This document shows, piece by piece, positions 13,132 to 26,051 of a stretch of 64,000 nucleotides of DNA. The translations under genes were made by a program, and so were the position numbers. How positions within the stretch are numbered: the stretch's first letter is position 1; each line of letters begins with the position of its first letter. A model generated the notes under the pieces. That model saw only the letters and a program-made list of their open reading frames with translations, did no database searches and was not told where the DNA came from. The stretch is from Dillenia suffruticosa (lineage: Eukaryota > Streptophyta > Magnoliopsida > Dilleniales > Dilleniaceae), in assembly GCA_033439265.1 (NCBI GenBank), contig JAVTVX010000026.1:11905001-11969000 (forward strand), given 5' to 3'.

Positions 13132-13921
13132 AATTACTGATTTTTCTGATTCATCATTTTTTTTTTCGTTTGGTAGAAGGTAAAATTTAAGCTTCACTAA
13201 ACAGAGAAATACTTATCACACTTTAGTCCAATTAACAATAAAACAGCCATTTTTTCTGTTTTCAGCCAATCAATAAAACAATCTTGGATACCCAATTGAC
13301 ATTGATTTTTATTTTTTTAAAGTCAAATTAAAAAAAAAAAAAAAATTGGTTCACGGTGAAGATATTATTACTAAAAATAGAAAATTACAAACAAATGCAT
13401 TACTAGGAAATTATAATTTCCATTTAAAATACTATTTTACTGTTTTTAAGTCTACGAAATCCTAAATATAATGTATGAACAGGCGCATTTCCGTCACAAA
13501 ACATGTGAGAATTCACATTTTCTTGGTCAAAGTTATTTAAGGAAAAAAAAAAGGAAATTGAATTCATTAATTCAGGAATTATTGTAGGTGCCAATTGATT
13601 CATGGGTATAGGATTGACATAAAAATTCAGGGGTGCACCATGATGATGCATAAATTACAACTCAAATTTAAATAGTTACAATTTAAAATTTTTGGGTTAA
13701 TAGGAAAAGCGATGAATGAGGGAGAAGGGTCCCATGACCGATCAAATCAAACAATCCCTTGGTTTGCATTGAATTGGCCAGAGACTTTGAAAATGGCGAA
13801 TGGTGATAAAAAGATTCTCTTTGGGTAATTTGGTCTCGTCTCGCCCACGTGGATGTGGATATACTTTGCGTTTGTGCCTTCCTTGTTCTCTTGCTGTTGT
13901 TACCAGCCCCCCCTTCTCCCA
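13132..13921. other. Intergenic DNA upstream of the first CAR gene
   Basis: AT-rich, with no coding region recognised. The proximal part is presumably the promoter region of the gene beginning at 14019. Confidence 0.5.
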
Positions 13922-13957
13922 TATATATTAGGTATTCGATCATCTCTCTGTCATCTC

Positions 13958-13990
<33 letters not shown>
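13922..13990 (+). promoter_or_regulatory. Core promoter and pyrimidine-rich leader of CAR gene 1
   Basis: TATATATTA at 13922-13930 is a plausible TATA box about 90 bp before the start codon. It is followed by a pyrimidine-rich leader with (TC)15 at 13961-13990, a common feature of plant 5' leaders. No transcript data, so the start site is inferred. Confidence 0.5.
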
Positions 13991-13994
<4 letters not shown>

Positions 13995-14018
13995 TCGATT
14001 GATATTTGATATATAAGA

Positions 14019-14128
14019 ATGGAGAACATATTGGGACTTCTAAGAATAAGGGTGAAGAAAGGTGCGAATTTGGCCGTTCGTGACACTCGATCCAGCGATC
14101 CTTTTGTCGTTGTTTCCATGGGTGGCCA

Positions 14129-14167
<39 letters not shown>

Positions 14168-16008
14168 AACATACGTTCATATATACACGTAAAACATGAA
14201 TCCCAATTTCGCAATTGGTGGATTTCTACTCTGACTTATACGTCTCATTGATTTGCACCTTAGACACCACGAAGTAAGAGGCTGGCGGTAGGACACGAAA
14301 ATTCCATGTCCAAAAGAGTTCAGACTCAGCCTACATCTGTCGAATTTACAATATGCACCATATGGATGTGCCTTGTCTGACATCGACTTAAATGAAATAT
14401 TATGTCACATTATTTTATATTTCAAAACATTGAGACAAACACCATATATTATGTTGTAGCTACCGGAGATTATTTTAGTTTGGGGAATACTATGTAACCC
14501 TGAAGAGCATCAAGGGGCTTGCAGCCCCTTGTTTGTTTAGCATTTTTTTTTTTTTTTAAATTGGGATTGTCAAGGCAACGTGTGATACTCCCGAATAGCA
14601 TTTCTCTTTCTAGTTGCACGTAGTGCGCTTTGTCTGTTCTCAGACTTATCGCATAGCGAGAAAAAAAGGAAACTCATTAGACTTATTGGGTTGCCTAGGT
14701 GCTTTGTTTGTTGATCCATACCTGTAAAACTACATATCCTGCTTACTACGAGAGCATTTGATTTCTCTCCACAAATAGCTAAATCCACATATATGCAGTA
14801 TGATATGTCTATGTCGAACCCCACGAATCGAAATTCAGTTTTAAGATTACTCTGATATTATATTAAAAGCGAATTTAATTCATATCTTGAAGACGAATTG
14901 TTAGTACGAAAAATTTTTCAATTTAATATATCATGTACTGAATATTGAAATAGTGGCTTAACAATATCTTAGATGGCATTATACCGATTGTTGTTAAGGA
15001 ATCCAAGGCAAATTGCAGCGTGCGATCAACGCTATTGCATGCTCGGACCCACCACTTGTACCCATTAACTTTGACTAGCTGTTGCACTAGCCTTTTAGGC
15101 ACTTTGTCAGCAAAGAAAAAGGATAACAAAAGCCTCCGTGACCCTGCTTTACATCAAATTATTGCACGATATAGGCGCATGGTAAGATTCATCTGCACAT
15201 TCACTACAGGCAAGACTGGTGGTTGGTTTAGCATTAGCATACTTACATTATGAAAGTATAGTCTTCCACATATCATAATTGGTGTGTCAGTTAATCTTAG
15301 TATTAGTTTTGGAAGGATAGAACAAAAAGGAGAAATATTCCATTAGAAGCTTATGAAAGCAATGGCCAGTATTTGTGTTTGCGGAATTATTTCTCATTAC
15401 CTTCACAGGCAATCACCCTATCAAAATCAGTATGTCATTTAACTAAACCTTTGATCTTAATTACTTACTCTTCTTGTGTTTCAATCTCACTGCTATCTGC
15501 ATGTGATATGATGCAGATGGTGAAGACTAATACAGTGCATGATAACGTTCACCCTGAATGGAACGACGAGTTAACCCTTGCTATTGCAAATCCTGATCTT
15601 ATAATCCTGTTGGTAAGCAATTTATCAAAGTCTCTTTTTATTTGTAAAAGGCAAACATTGTTGTATTGATAGTTTTGAAAATATTTGTGCCTACAACACC
15701 ATACTACATTTTATAACGTATATAATTTTAATATTTTTATAACTTTTTTATATCAAGGTGTTGGTGTTATGGTATACAGTGTATACCGTCCATATGTTTA
15801 TGCTTTATAATCTGTAATCTTATAATTTAGCAATTGCTAGCTCCTGTGCTACTATATTCTCCAGCAATCGCATGCAATCTTTAACTATAATCTACTGATG
15901 GTAATCAGATGTGAGTTCATATGAATCAATTGGGAAAACATGTTGCAATAATTAGGCATTATAAATTCAAATGTGCTTGGGTTGAATTTAGTAATACATA
16001 TTGAAATT

Positions 16009-16051
<43 letters not shown>

Positions 16052-16364
16052 CCCTTTGGTTCTCTATATGCAGGGAGTGTATGACAAAGACACATTCACC
16101 GTGGATGACGCAATGGGAGATACTGAGATAGACATCAAGCCATATCTGGAATGGCTAAAGGGGAAACCACAGGCTCTCCCCGACGGAACTGTGGTCTCCA
16201 AAGTTAAGCCAACACGGGAAAATTGCTTAGCTGAAGAAAGCTCCATTTACTGGAAAAATGGAAAGCTCATCCAGGACATGTGTCTTAGGTTGAGAAACAC
16301 AGAAAGTGGGGAAGTGCAGATTCAAATTGAATGGATTCACGTTCCAGGCTCCAAGGGACTGTAG
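14019..16364 (+). CDS. C2-domain ABA-related (CAR) protein, gene 1
   Basis: Three exons, 14019-14129, 15517-15612 and 16074-16364, with GT/AG introns in phase 0, give 165 residues. The protein is one C2 domain of the plant CAR family, whose members bind phospholipid membranes in a calcium-dependent way and recruit PYR/PYL abscisic acid receptors. All five Asp ligands expected for calcium are present (D22, D27, D73, D75, D81). The family-specific insertion and tail (IDIKPY, NCLAEES, QDMCLRLRN, IEWIHVPGSKGL) are complete. The start ATG opens the conserved (L)LGLLRIRV block. Intron 1 begins beside (TC)16 (14133-14164), and intron 2 holds (TC)19 (16012-16049) close to its acceptor. Slight oddities are Met at the first residue of exon 2 and Gly at the first of exon 3, where the neighbour has Lys and Thr. 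It is a tandem paralogue of the gene at 17736. It could also be labelled a small GTPase-activating C2 protein of the OsGAP1 type. Confidence 0.9.
14511..14531. repeat. Perfect 9-bp inverted repeat in intron 1 of CAR gene 1
   Basis: CAAGGGGCT, three bases, AGCCCCTTG. A short GC-rich hairpin in an AT-rich intron, followed by a T run. Function unknown. Confidence 0.8.
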
Positions 16365-16374
16365 AGTGAGTGAG

Positions 16375-16660
16375 TCAAGGTCTTCTGCGTCCTTATTTGT
16401 GTACTATGCAATATATCCGGTACCCTGTCTTGTTATTAATAACCCTTGTTTTGTTTGTTGTGAAAAACATTAATTAACTTACCGACCAGAGATGTTTGTA
16501 ATAGTATAGAATAATGGAATCAAGGTCTTCGGCGTCCTAGTTATTGTACTATTCAATATATCTAGTACCCTTGCTTCTTGTTAACAACTCTTGTTTTGTA
16601 TGTTGTGAAAAACATTAACTTAACCTCCCATTGATGTTTGTAACAGTATATAATAATGAT
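16375..16660 (+). repeat. Tandem duplication of about 145 bp after CAR gene 1
   Basis: Two adjacent diverged copies, 16375-16519 and 16520-16660. Each starts TCAAGGTCTTC and runs through a TTGTTTTGT..TTGTGAAAAACATTAA block to an ATAATG stretch. The first copy starts 11 bp after the stop codon, so the duplication probably doubles the 3' UTR and polyadenylation region. Confidence 0.85.
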
Positions 16661-17520
16661 GCTTTGTATTCTCATCTATAGGCCTAAGGAATAATATTTT
16701 CATATTAATACTTTAATAGGGTCTCGTGTTTTATCCTTCCCATTCCAACCTTGATGATTTTATTTCCTTATTTTTGATTCATTTGGCATTAAATCTACCG
16801 AGTTTTACCCTTAAACCCTTTCTACATGCGGTAATATGTTATTTTTGCATTAATTGCTATTTTGATATTATTAATTTGCATTCTTGTTGTATTTTCTTCT
16901 TTCTGATAGTTGATTTATTTCATTTGTTATATGAGTCAATTAGGGCAGAAAGCTTTTGAAAGGAAATATAAGATCCAGGCAGTCCCCGACTATACAAAGA
17001 GATTTCATCTCCGATGCCCATTTATGAAATTCTAAGGTTGATTATAATTACACTAGGTATCGCTTTAAGTTTTTGTTCCCTACTGACCTTTGTATTTTTA
17101 GGGATCAAATCCCAGTATGAGTGATTACCAGGGGTCATAGCCCAAGGCGGCTTTGAAGACTTTGTAAAATAATGCTTCTTTTGACCTAAATGCATAACGA
17201 GTCTTTACTTTTACATCTTATGGTTGTTGTAGTCAAAAGATGGTCAAACATTCTTATAATTCTTTTTTTTTTTAACATTTGGTAAAGGAGCTTTGTCCAA
17301 AAAGGAAAGAGCATAATGGTAATTGGTAGATAGAAAACACCACCGGTTTTATTTACGTTGACAATTCTTGCAAATGTGACTGACGATGGTTCTTTTCTTT
17401 TGCTAATTAAGCAAGCCTTACAGATGTAGCACGACACGATCAAGACCAATTGGCATTTTAACAACCTAGATAAACTTAGAAATATGTGGGCAAGATGATT
17501 CCATTGATGGGGTCCATACA
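16661..17520. other. Intergenic DNA between the two CAR genes
   Basis: No coding region or recognised element. Confidence 0.5.
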
Positions 17521-17524
17521 CGTC

Positions 17525-17551
17525 AATATATATATATATATATATATATAT
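17525..17551. repeat. (TA)n microsatellite
   Basis: About 13 TA units, roughly 185 bp upstream of the second CAR gene's start codon. Confidence 0.9.
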
Positions 17552-17735
17552 GACCATATGTTTTGACATGTGAAAATTATTGGTTTGTGGTTATATATGT
17601 ATATCGCACTGGCTTTGTATTTCTCTAGTTTGCAAAAAGGAGAGGACAAGTACGACTGGAACCTCAAAATCATCCCCAAAGCCTTCGTTCTTTATTCCGT
17701 ACATTATTTGGGGAAAAGCTTGAGCTTCATCTTCA

Positions 17736-19193
17736 ATGGAGAAGTTTCTGGGCCTTCTCAGAATTAGGGTTTTTAAAGGTGTCAATCTTGCAGTTCGTGA
17801 TGCTCGTGCTAGTGATCCTTATGTGGTCATCTCTACAGGTGATAAGGTCTGCTCTCTCTCTCTCTCTCTCTCTCAGAGTTCTTTTTGAGAATTTTTGTTT
17901 TATCAGTTTGATGATCATACATATTTGTGCTTTTGTTGTCAGAATTATATGGTTTGAACTCTGAGTTCATTCTGTTTTTATCACTCTGTCTCTCAATTAT
18001 TGATTCTCTGTGTTCCGAAAGAAGCCAAACCTGTAGATGGAACCTTTCTTTCTTTCTTTAAAAATTTGTTTTTACTTCATATGTTCATCGTGTGATGTTT
18101 TGTTTATATTATCATTTCCAATGGAAAGTTGACTTAAAAGGTCGTTGGCTGGATAATATTTTACTAGAAGCGATAGTACTAGTAGCTCTTCCTCGAGAGC
18201 CGAGTTTTTTTTTTTTTTTTCTTTTTCAATTTGTGGGAGCTGCTGGACGGTAGGCAGGTGCAAATTGGTGAACTGCCATTGGTGATTCAACTAGGGAGAT
18301 CAATCGTCTATGGCTGCTTAGCTGCCAACCAAGTTTTTAGATTGAGAAGGGATGTTAATTTTGCTTTTCTATTTTAATGCAAAAATCGCATGAATAGAAG
18401 ACTATTCATCCCTAGTCTTAGCAGTAATTAATGTTGCTTCGGACATATATCTTCACCCTTTTAGCAGCATTTCAGTGTTTAAATTAAAATATGTTGATTA
18501 GAAGTTGATCGCTCAAATGTGTGCTATGCTTGTTAATGATGGTAAAATCATTGTTTAAACTAATGCAGAAAGTGAAGACGAAAGTGGTGAAAAACAATAT
18601 CAATCCAGAATGGAATGATGAATTAACTATTGGCGTTGCAGACCTCAATCATCCAATTCTCCTTGTAAGTATTATACACGAAGATCAGAATTTCCTACTC
18701 GTTTAGTTTCTAATATCCAAGGAAACAACTTATTAGCGGTCTGTATATTCCTTTTCTATCTATACTTGTAAGAGGGGCCCTATCCCACAAAATACAGACT
18801 GAACTCACCTTAGCTACTTGTGAATGGCAATAAGTCTTAGAAAAAGCTGTGAAGGAAGGTGAATGAACAAGATATTGATTAGTTATTTTGCAGACAGTGT
18901 ATGACAGAGATTCGCTCACTAGAGACGACAGAATGGGGGATGCAGAGATAGACATCAAGCCATATGTGGAGCATTTGAAAATGGGTGTCAAAGGCCTTGA
19001 CAATGATACCGTGGTGTGCAGGCTTTCGCCAACCAGAGAAAATTGCCTGGCTGAAGTTAGCTGCATTATTTGGAAAGACGGGAAATTTGTGCAAGACATG
19101 TGTCTCAGATTGCGTAACGTAGAACGAGGTGAAATACATCTCCAACTTGAATGGATCACCCCTCCCGGTTCTAGAGGTTTACATTCTGCCTGA
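17736..19193 (+). CDS. C2-domain ABA-related (CAR) protein, gene 2
   Basis: Exons 17736-17846, 18569-18664 and 18894-19193, GT/AG introns in phase 0, 168 residues. Same architecture as the gene at 14019: the first two exons are identical in length (111 and 96 bp), and the calcium ligands D22, D27, D73, D75 and D81 are all present. The family core (SDPYVVIS, NPEWNDELT, TVYDRDSLTRDDRMGDAEI, NCLAEVSCIIW, QDMCLRLRNVERGE, LEWITPPGSRGL) is intact. By family it is a peripheral membrane protein of abscisic acid signalling. Introns (722 and 229 bp) are shorter than in gene 1. Intron 1 again opens with a CT microsatellite (17852-17876) five bases after the donor. A TATATATGTATA stretch at about 17592 could be the core promoter. 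Fewer odd residues than gene 1, so it is probably the more conserved copy. Confidence 0.92.
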
Positions 19194-19204
19194 CGCATTC
19201 TCCA

Positions 19205-19249
19205 CTGCCTCTGCCTCTGCCTCTGCCTCTGCCTCTTCCTCTGCCTCTG
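19205..19249 (+). repeat. (TGCCTC)n hexanucleotide repeat in the 3' UTR of CAR gene 2
   Basis: About seven TGCCTC units, one altered to TTCCTC, starting 12 bp after the stop codon and so probably transcribed. Confidence 0.9.
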
Positions 19250-19259
19250 TCATGTAATT

Positions 19260-19943
19260 TGGTTATGAAATTTCTCTATATTTCAATGTGCTGGTATGTG
19301 TCAAGTCTCGAGTGATGTTATAAGTGGTTCTGCCATTATGAGGCAAGCTGGTAAATAAGTGGGAAATAGTCACAGATGGTGTAACTTTGACAGTTTGTAG
19401 TGCTTAAATCTTTCGGAGATGTTCCAGCTAATGAAAATGCTATTTTTGTCGGTGCAAAATTTCTGTAAAGAAAATAGGTCATGTCAGGAAGCAAATGTTA
19501 GAAAATATAATCTAAGTTCCTATTATGCAGATTTTAAAGTACCAAAACTACACAACATAAATAGATTGCAAATCATACCTTATCCATGATCAAGATTAAC
19601 AGCAGTCATAATTCTTCTAATAATTTTGCCAACCCTTTTTGTATGAGAACAATTGTAGTATACTGAATATAGTAGTTTGAAGTTGAACCAAACGAAACTA
19701 GCCGAGTAGGGAGAGATCCAGGAGGATCTGGACGAAAACTTTTCCAATGTGAAAGAGAATGAGATGTGATGTAAAGATCTCAAGAGACGTCTTTGATTTT
19801 TAAATGCAGTGATTAAAGGGTCAGTCAAATGTTCCCCGTGACCTTTCCTTGGACAAACCTTGCAAGTTGCAAAGAGGTTTTGAAGTTTCTTTTCATACGG
19901 AAATACATGAGAAGGAATTTTTCATATTCAAAGAATCATAGGT
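19260..19943. other. Intergenic DNA downstream of CAR gene 2
   Basis: Probably the rest of the 3' UTR, then unassigned sequence up to the copia element. Confidence 0.5.
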
Positions 19944-19948
19944 TTTCA

Positions 19949-20305
19949 TGTAAAACATCCATGCAAGTCTAATACATGAATTTAAAAGTAAAATTGAACC
20001 ATAGAACAAGCGGAAGCAAGTGTACCTCCAGCCATGGATTCCGGCGAGTCTGAACTCCCTTTGGCAGCACCTCTGGACGTGCAAGAAGCCTTCCAAGCTC
20101 AAAATTCTCTCTCTAGATGGTGTGTGAGACTAATGAATTGAGCTTAGGGACCCTTGCTATGGTTGCCCCTATTTATAATGGTTGTGCCATCAACAACCAT
20201 TATTGAGGCCCATACTTGGTTACCCCTTTGGTGAGTGAAATCCCTTATTTTTAGGGATGGTTTTGCAGGGCATGGAGGGTGATGGGCCACCCTCCTGTTC
20301 TTACA
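19949..20305 (-). repeat. 3' LTR of the young copia element
   Basis: TGTAAAACAT...GTTCTTACA, 357 bp, matching 26068-26424 except for one base. Flanked outside by TTTCA. Confidence 0.97.
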
Positions 20306-20314
20306 TTCTCCCAC
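20306..20314 (-). other. Polypurine tract of the young copia element
   Basis: GTGGGAGAA on the minus strand, directly before the 3' LTR. Confidence 0.8.
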
Positions 20315-20555
20315 TTTGTCCACTCACCCGACTTGGTGACTTTATCCAAGCCGATACTTAATGGAAAAGCACACATGAATCACAGTGACAAATCCTCTAA
20401 TTCAGCGAGTATTGTCTCCTATGTATCACAATGCATGCTACTCCCTATCCTTATGGTAACCATCTTTATGAATAAACCCTATGTTTATTCGGGATCCATT
20501 TTCAAGAAATTTTCTCAAAACTGGAATGTGCACAAATTTTTTTATACGAGAAAAT

Positions 20556-23500
20556 TTAATTCGAAATTCCATTAAAATTGGGATTTAAACCCATATTTAC
20601 AATATGATCCCTGAATTTAACTGGAGGCATGCCTTTAGTCAGGGGATCAGCAAGCATACATTCGGTGTTTAGATATTGGATTATAACCTTATTTTCCAAT
20701 ATACGTTCCCTTATGGCTAAATACTTAATGTCGATGTGCTTACTTCGACTACCACTCTTATTATTTTTAGCCAGAAACACCGCAGCCAAATTATCACAAA
20801 ATATGCTTAATGGCTTAGGTACAGAGTCAAAAATCCTTAACCCAGCCATGAAACTTCGTAACCACACCGCCTGTGACGTAGCCTCAAAACACGCCACAAA
20901 TTCAGCTTCCATAGTAGAGGTCGCAGTCAATGTCTGCTTAGCACTCCTCCACGATATAGCTCCACCGGCCAGAACAAAAATATATCCAGATGTTGACTTT
21001 CGAGAATCAACACAGCCAGCGAAGTCCGAGTCCGAGTATCCGACCACCTCAAAATTGTCGGTCCTCCTATATGTGAGCATGTAGTTCTTGGTACCTTGCA
21101 AGTACCGTAACACCTTCTTTGCAGCCTTCCAATGCTCCAAACCAGGATTACTTTGATATCGTCATAACATTCCAACTGCATATGCTATATCAGGTCGAGT
21201 ACAGACCTGTGCATACATAAGGCTTCCAACTACGGAAGCATACGGAATATTGGTCATCTGTTCCCTTTCCAATTCCGTCTTGGGACACTGGTCCAAACTA
21301 AACCGGTCACCTTTGACGATAGGAGATACACTCGGTGAACAGTCCTGCATTCTGTATTTCTTAAGAACTTTCTTAATATAGGTTTCTTGAGATAGTCCGA
21401 GAATCTTATGAAATCTATCTCGATGTATCTTAATGCCAATGACATAAGACGCATCACCTAAATCTTTCATAGCAAAGTTCTTAGAAAAGAATTGTTTCAC
21501 CTCATGCAACATCCCTTTATCATTGGTTGCAAGTAAAATATCATCCACATACAGCACTAGGAAGCAAATTTTACTCCCACTTACCTTCTGGTATATACAC
21601 TGATCCACAACATTTTCTTCAAAACCGAATGAAGAGACTGTCTCATGGAATTTCAAATACCATTGGCGGGAGGCTTGCTTCAATCCATATATAGATTTAT
21701 TAAGTTTGCAAACCAAATTCTCACCATTACTAGAGGAAAATCCTTCAGGTTGATACATGTAAACCTCTTCCTCTAATTCTCCATTCAAAAATGTCGTTTT
21801 CACATCCATTTGTTGCAACTCTAAGTCAAAATGTGCAACAATCGCCAAAATAATACGGAGGGAATCTTTCTTAGATACTGGAGAAAAGGTCTCCGAATAA
21901 TCGATTCCTTCCCTTTGAGTGAACCCTTTAGCAACAAGTCTGGCCTTGTATTTCTCAATGTTGCCAAATGAGTCAGTTTTTGTCTTAAAAACCCATTTAC
22001 ATCCAATGGGTTTTACCCCATCAGGCAACTTTACAAGATCCCAAACTCCATTACTCGTCATGGAGTCCATCTCATCTTTCATGGCTTCCAGCCACAAACT
22101 CGAATTGTTAGAGTTTATGGCTTGTGAAAACGACTCAGGATCATCTACGGCACCAACATTGTAATCAGACTCCTGGAGGTATACTACATAATCACTAGAT
22201 ATTGCTGACCTCTTAATCCTAACAGATCTCCTTAATGTTGGCTCAACAGTCTCTCTAGGAAAGGGCTGTCCAACTTGACCTGTTCTGGTGTCAGCAGATT
22301 GTGGAATATTTTGATTGTCATCTGTAATTGGGTCAACGTCCATGGGTACTGGAGGGACGCTTTGAATGACAATCATCCTTTCACTTGAAGTGGAAGGCAT
22401 ACTTGATAGATTCTTTTCAGGGACTAAGTCTTGAAAGGAATCCCTCCCACTAATCAAGTGATCCTCAAGAAATTTCGCGTTTCTCGATTCCACAAATCTA
22501 GTATGATAAGATGGACAATAGAATCTGTATCCCTTGGACCTCTCAGCGTATCCAACAAAATACCCACTAATGGTCCTTGGATCCAGTTTCTTTTCTTGTG
22601 AATTAGAAACTCTTACTTCTGACGGGCATCCCCAAATGCGTACATGTCGCAAACTGGGTTTCCAACCTTTGAACATTTCAAATGGGGTTTTGGAAACCGC
22701 CTTAGTTGGAACCCTATTTAATATATACACAGCCGTTTTAAGAGCTTCAATCCACAAGGATTTAGGCAATATAGAGCTAGACATCATGCTCCTTACCATG
22801 TCCAATAATGTCCGATTTCTTCTTTCAGCCACACCATTTTGGTTTGGAGAACCAGGCATGGTATATTGGGCGACAATCCCAGTTTCTTGAAGAAATCGAG
22901 CAAATGGACCAGGTGCTTGTCCATCTTCAGTATACCTCCCATAGTATTCTCCACCTCTATCCGATCTCACTATCTTTATTTGCTTATCGCATTGTTTCTC
23001 TACTTCTGCCTTGAAAACCTTAAAGGCATCCAACGCCTCATCCTTATGGCGAAGAAGATAGAGATACATATAACGTGAGTAATCATCAATAAAAGTTATG
23101 AAATACCTTTGGTCATATGAGTCCATATCCGGACAACATATGTCTGTATGAATGATCTCTAATAGATCTGAGCTCCTCTTGGCACCCTTTTTTGACTTAT
23201 TGGACTGTTTACCCTTAATACAGTCCACACAGGTTTCAAAGTCACTAAAATCTAGAGTACTAAGTACTCTATCCTTTACCAACTTTTTAACCCTTTCGAT
23301 GGAGATATATCCTAATCTCCGATGCCACAACATAGAGGAATTTTCATTTATGGCACACCTTTTCACACCAATATGTATTGTGTTGCAACATGTATTATCT
23401 TGCAAATTAATTCTATATAGTCCGTCAATCAATAGACCTGTACCAACGACATTTGAATGCAAAAGTAATGTCATTGTATTATTGAATTGGAAAGAATATC

Positions 23501-24668
23501 CGAATTGTACAAGTTTTGATACAGAAATTAGATTTCTAGAAAAACTTGGTACATAAAAAATTCTTTCCAACTGCAAGACATGTCCATTAGTCAAAATGAG
23601 CTTGCGATCTCCAATGGCTTCTACATGCGAACTCATCTTGTTTCCTGAATAGATGAATTGCTCACGACCCACCGGTTTTCGCGGGTTTTGCAAGCCCTGC
23701 AACACATTCGTAATATGAATTGAGCATCCAGAATCAATCTACCATGTGTCATAAGAAGTCTCAGTTATAAGAGATTCATAACATACAAAAGAGATTTCTG
23801 TACCTCTGGCAGCAAGCCATTTCTGAAATTTGGCACAGTCCTTCTTTATGTGTTCCTTCTTTTTACAGAAAAAACACGTAGACTCCTTTTTAACAATTGG
23901 GGTAGGTCTCTTTGCTTTTCCTTTCAGTTTGGCTTTTCCCTTCGCCTTTCCTTTCATGACGAAATGTGCGCTACTGGTTCCCTCCTTCATTTCCATGAGC
24001 AACCTCCCTTCTTCCTGTACACACATGGTCATCAACTCATTGATGGACCATTTAGCCTTATGTGTGTTATAGGAAATTTTGAAGGGACTATAAGGCTGTG
24101 GAAGGGTATTCAGAATATAGTGCACTAGAAAGGATTCAGACATCTCAACCTCAAGAGTCTTTAGTTGGGCCACTATATCCCGGATCCTCATGATGTGCTC
24201 GCGCACTCCGTGGATAGTGGTGAGTTTCTTCGATGAGAACTCCATAATCAAGGTGCTAGCAAGAGCTTTATCAGACGTCTCGAATTGCTCATCAATTGCC
24301 TTAAGAAGGGCACGGACGTCATTATGTTGATTGACGGAGCCGCGGATGCCAGTTAATATTTTATCCTTAATGAACATCGTACTGAGACGATTAGATCGCT
24401 CCCAGCGCTCATAAAGAGCTTTGTCCGCTGTAGAGCTGGCATCCGTTATCCTAAGTGGCTCGTCATGCCTGATAGCATAATCCAAGTCACGCCATCCCAA
24501 ATTGAAAAGTATTTTCTCCTTCCACACCTTATAGTTCTCACCATTTAATATGGGAACTTCAACGATATCAACGGTTTGTATAGCTGCAACAAAAATGCTT
24601 ACAAATTTTAGTTGAGGCTTTAACATATGTTTACCAATGTAAAACATATAAAATAAATCTCCTGACAT
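20556..24668 (-). pseudogene. Ty1/copia gag-pol polyprotein, two nonsense codons
   Basis: One continuous minus-strand frame of about 1371 codons, interrupted only by TAG at 23739-23741 and TGA at 21162-21164. In order: gag (24668-23742) with CFFCKKKEHIKKDC zinc knuckle; protease with DSG (about 23730), just past the TAG; integrase with an HHCC-type start (near 23330), catalytic D, D and E in [13 protein letters not shown] and GVAERRNRT, and the conserved GYFVGY tail block; RT with YVDDILLA (about 21540); RNase H with DSDFAGC, STMEAEFVA and HIDIKY. The TAG sits where copia proteases have W-I/L-D-S-G, so it looks like TGG to TAG. The TGA replaces a Gly codon in MLGRYQSNPG-like sequence between RT and RNase H. 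The first 27 or so residues before AIQTVDIVEVPILNG do not look like gag; a splice acceptor (TTTTTGTTGCAG) precedes this block. Confidence 0.93.
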
Positions 24669-26051
24669 AGAAATTGCCTGTGGGCTAAATTTCTAATTCA
24701 GATTAGATTTATTATATTTTATGAAAAGATTGACAAGATTACTTAATTTCCTAATGCCTGTAGGCTAATTAGGAGAAATTATATAGAAAATCTTTCCCTG
24801 AATTAGAGCTTCCCTACAAAACAGCATCACTCGTGCACCAGGAAAGTCCCCAGGTAGGTGGTGGGTCACATGGGACCGCTTAAGAACCAACCAACCTTAG
24901 ACTTATCCCCTTCTTGTTGACAGGACTTTCCTAGACATGCACTTGATCTGCTGAACTCGAAAAACCTTGTAGGAGAAAACTCTAAAGTCAAGTAGACTAT
25001 CTACATAATTTAGGTTATCCAATCTTGTCATCTAATCCTGATTAATTATTTTTAATACGACAAAAATTCATGTGGGATAAAATTTGTCACACAAAAATAA
25101 ATAATCACAAATAATATTCTTTATTTTATGTGGTCAAAACTATCCCAATATATAATTTCTTTCATATTAGAGCTGCTGTGGCTATACCCTAACAATCAGA
25201 AATCATACGAACCACAAAAATATTTTCCTTCAATTTTATATAGGTTTTAACCTTTATTTTGCATGCGTCTTTATATGCAAAAACCATACAAAAATTAATT
25301 TATACAAAATCATAAAGTTTCAATGATTTTATAATTTTGTACGGGTCTTAATCTTTATTTTACACGTCTCTCAATGTGTAAAATACCATATAAAAATTAA
25401 TTTGTGTAAAATACACAATTTTTCATTTATGTGTGATACCATAATACACATAAATCAAAAATTTTAATTTCAAATTCTCAAAAATGACCCAAATATGAAT
25501 TTAAAATTAAAAATTAAATTTTTCAATTTTTTTTTTTTAAGTCCAAAGGACTAATGTGTAACATTTCAAAATATGTTGGGACCAAACTGTAACATTTCAA
25601 GGTTTATCGGCTTTTGTATAAAGGCCGGGGACCAATGTGCAATATCTTAAAGTTTTGTGAGTTTTTGAAAGGTTTTAGGGACCATTTTGCAACAGATCAA
25701 AAACGTTTTGGGAGATTTCGTAATTACAGAAAGTTTTCGGGCAGATCCATTATTTTAAAAATTGCAGACCAAAACGACGTCGTTTTGGTTTGCATCCGGG
25801 TCTTCTTCACCCGAATGGACCCCGAGGGTCCCGACCCGGATCCGGCGGGTCTGAATGCCGGAATGTCGCGGAAAAGTGTCAAAAAACTCAATTTTTTGCT
25901 CTGAAAACATAAAATCATCCAAAATTTTATGCAAAACTCATTTCCAAACTCAAAACCCCAAAATTTGCTCAAATTTGGGCCAATTTTAAAAAAATTCAGA
26001 AGCCAAAAAAAATTGAAATTCATTGCCGGAAAATGCAGACAGAGGTTCTAA
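24669..26051 (-). other. Leader of the young copia element
   Basis: About 1.4 kb between primer site and gag. It has short open frames only; the 99-codon one at 25724-26023 is not recognisable. The region nearest gag ends in a good 3' splice site, so part of the leader may be an intron. Confidence 0.6.

Noticed and set aside
20629..21084. Plus-strand frame of 151 codons
   Set aside because: Antisense of the copia RNase H; the minus-strand frame carries the conserved motifs.
22534..22890. Plus-strand frame of 118 codons
   Set aside because: Antisense of the copia integrase region.
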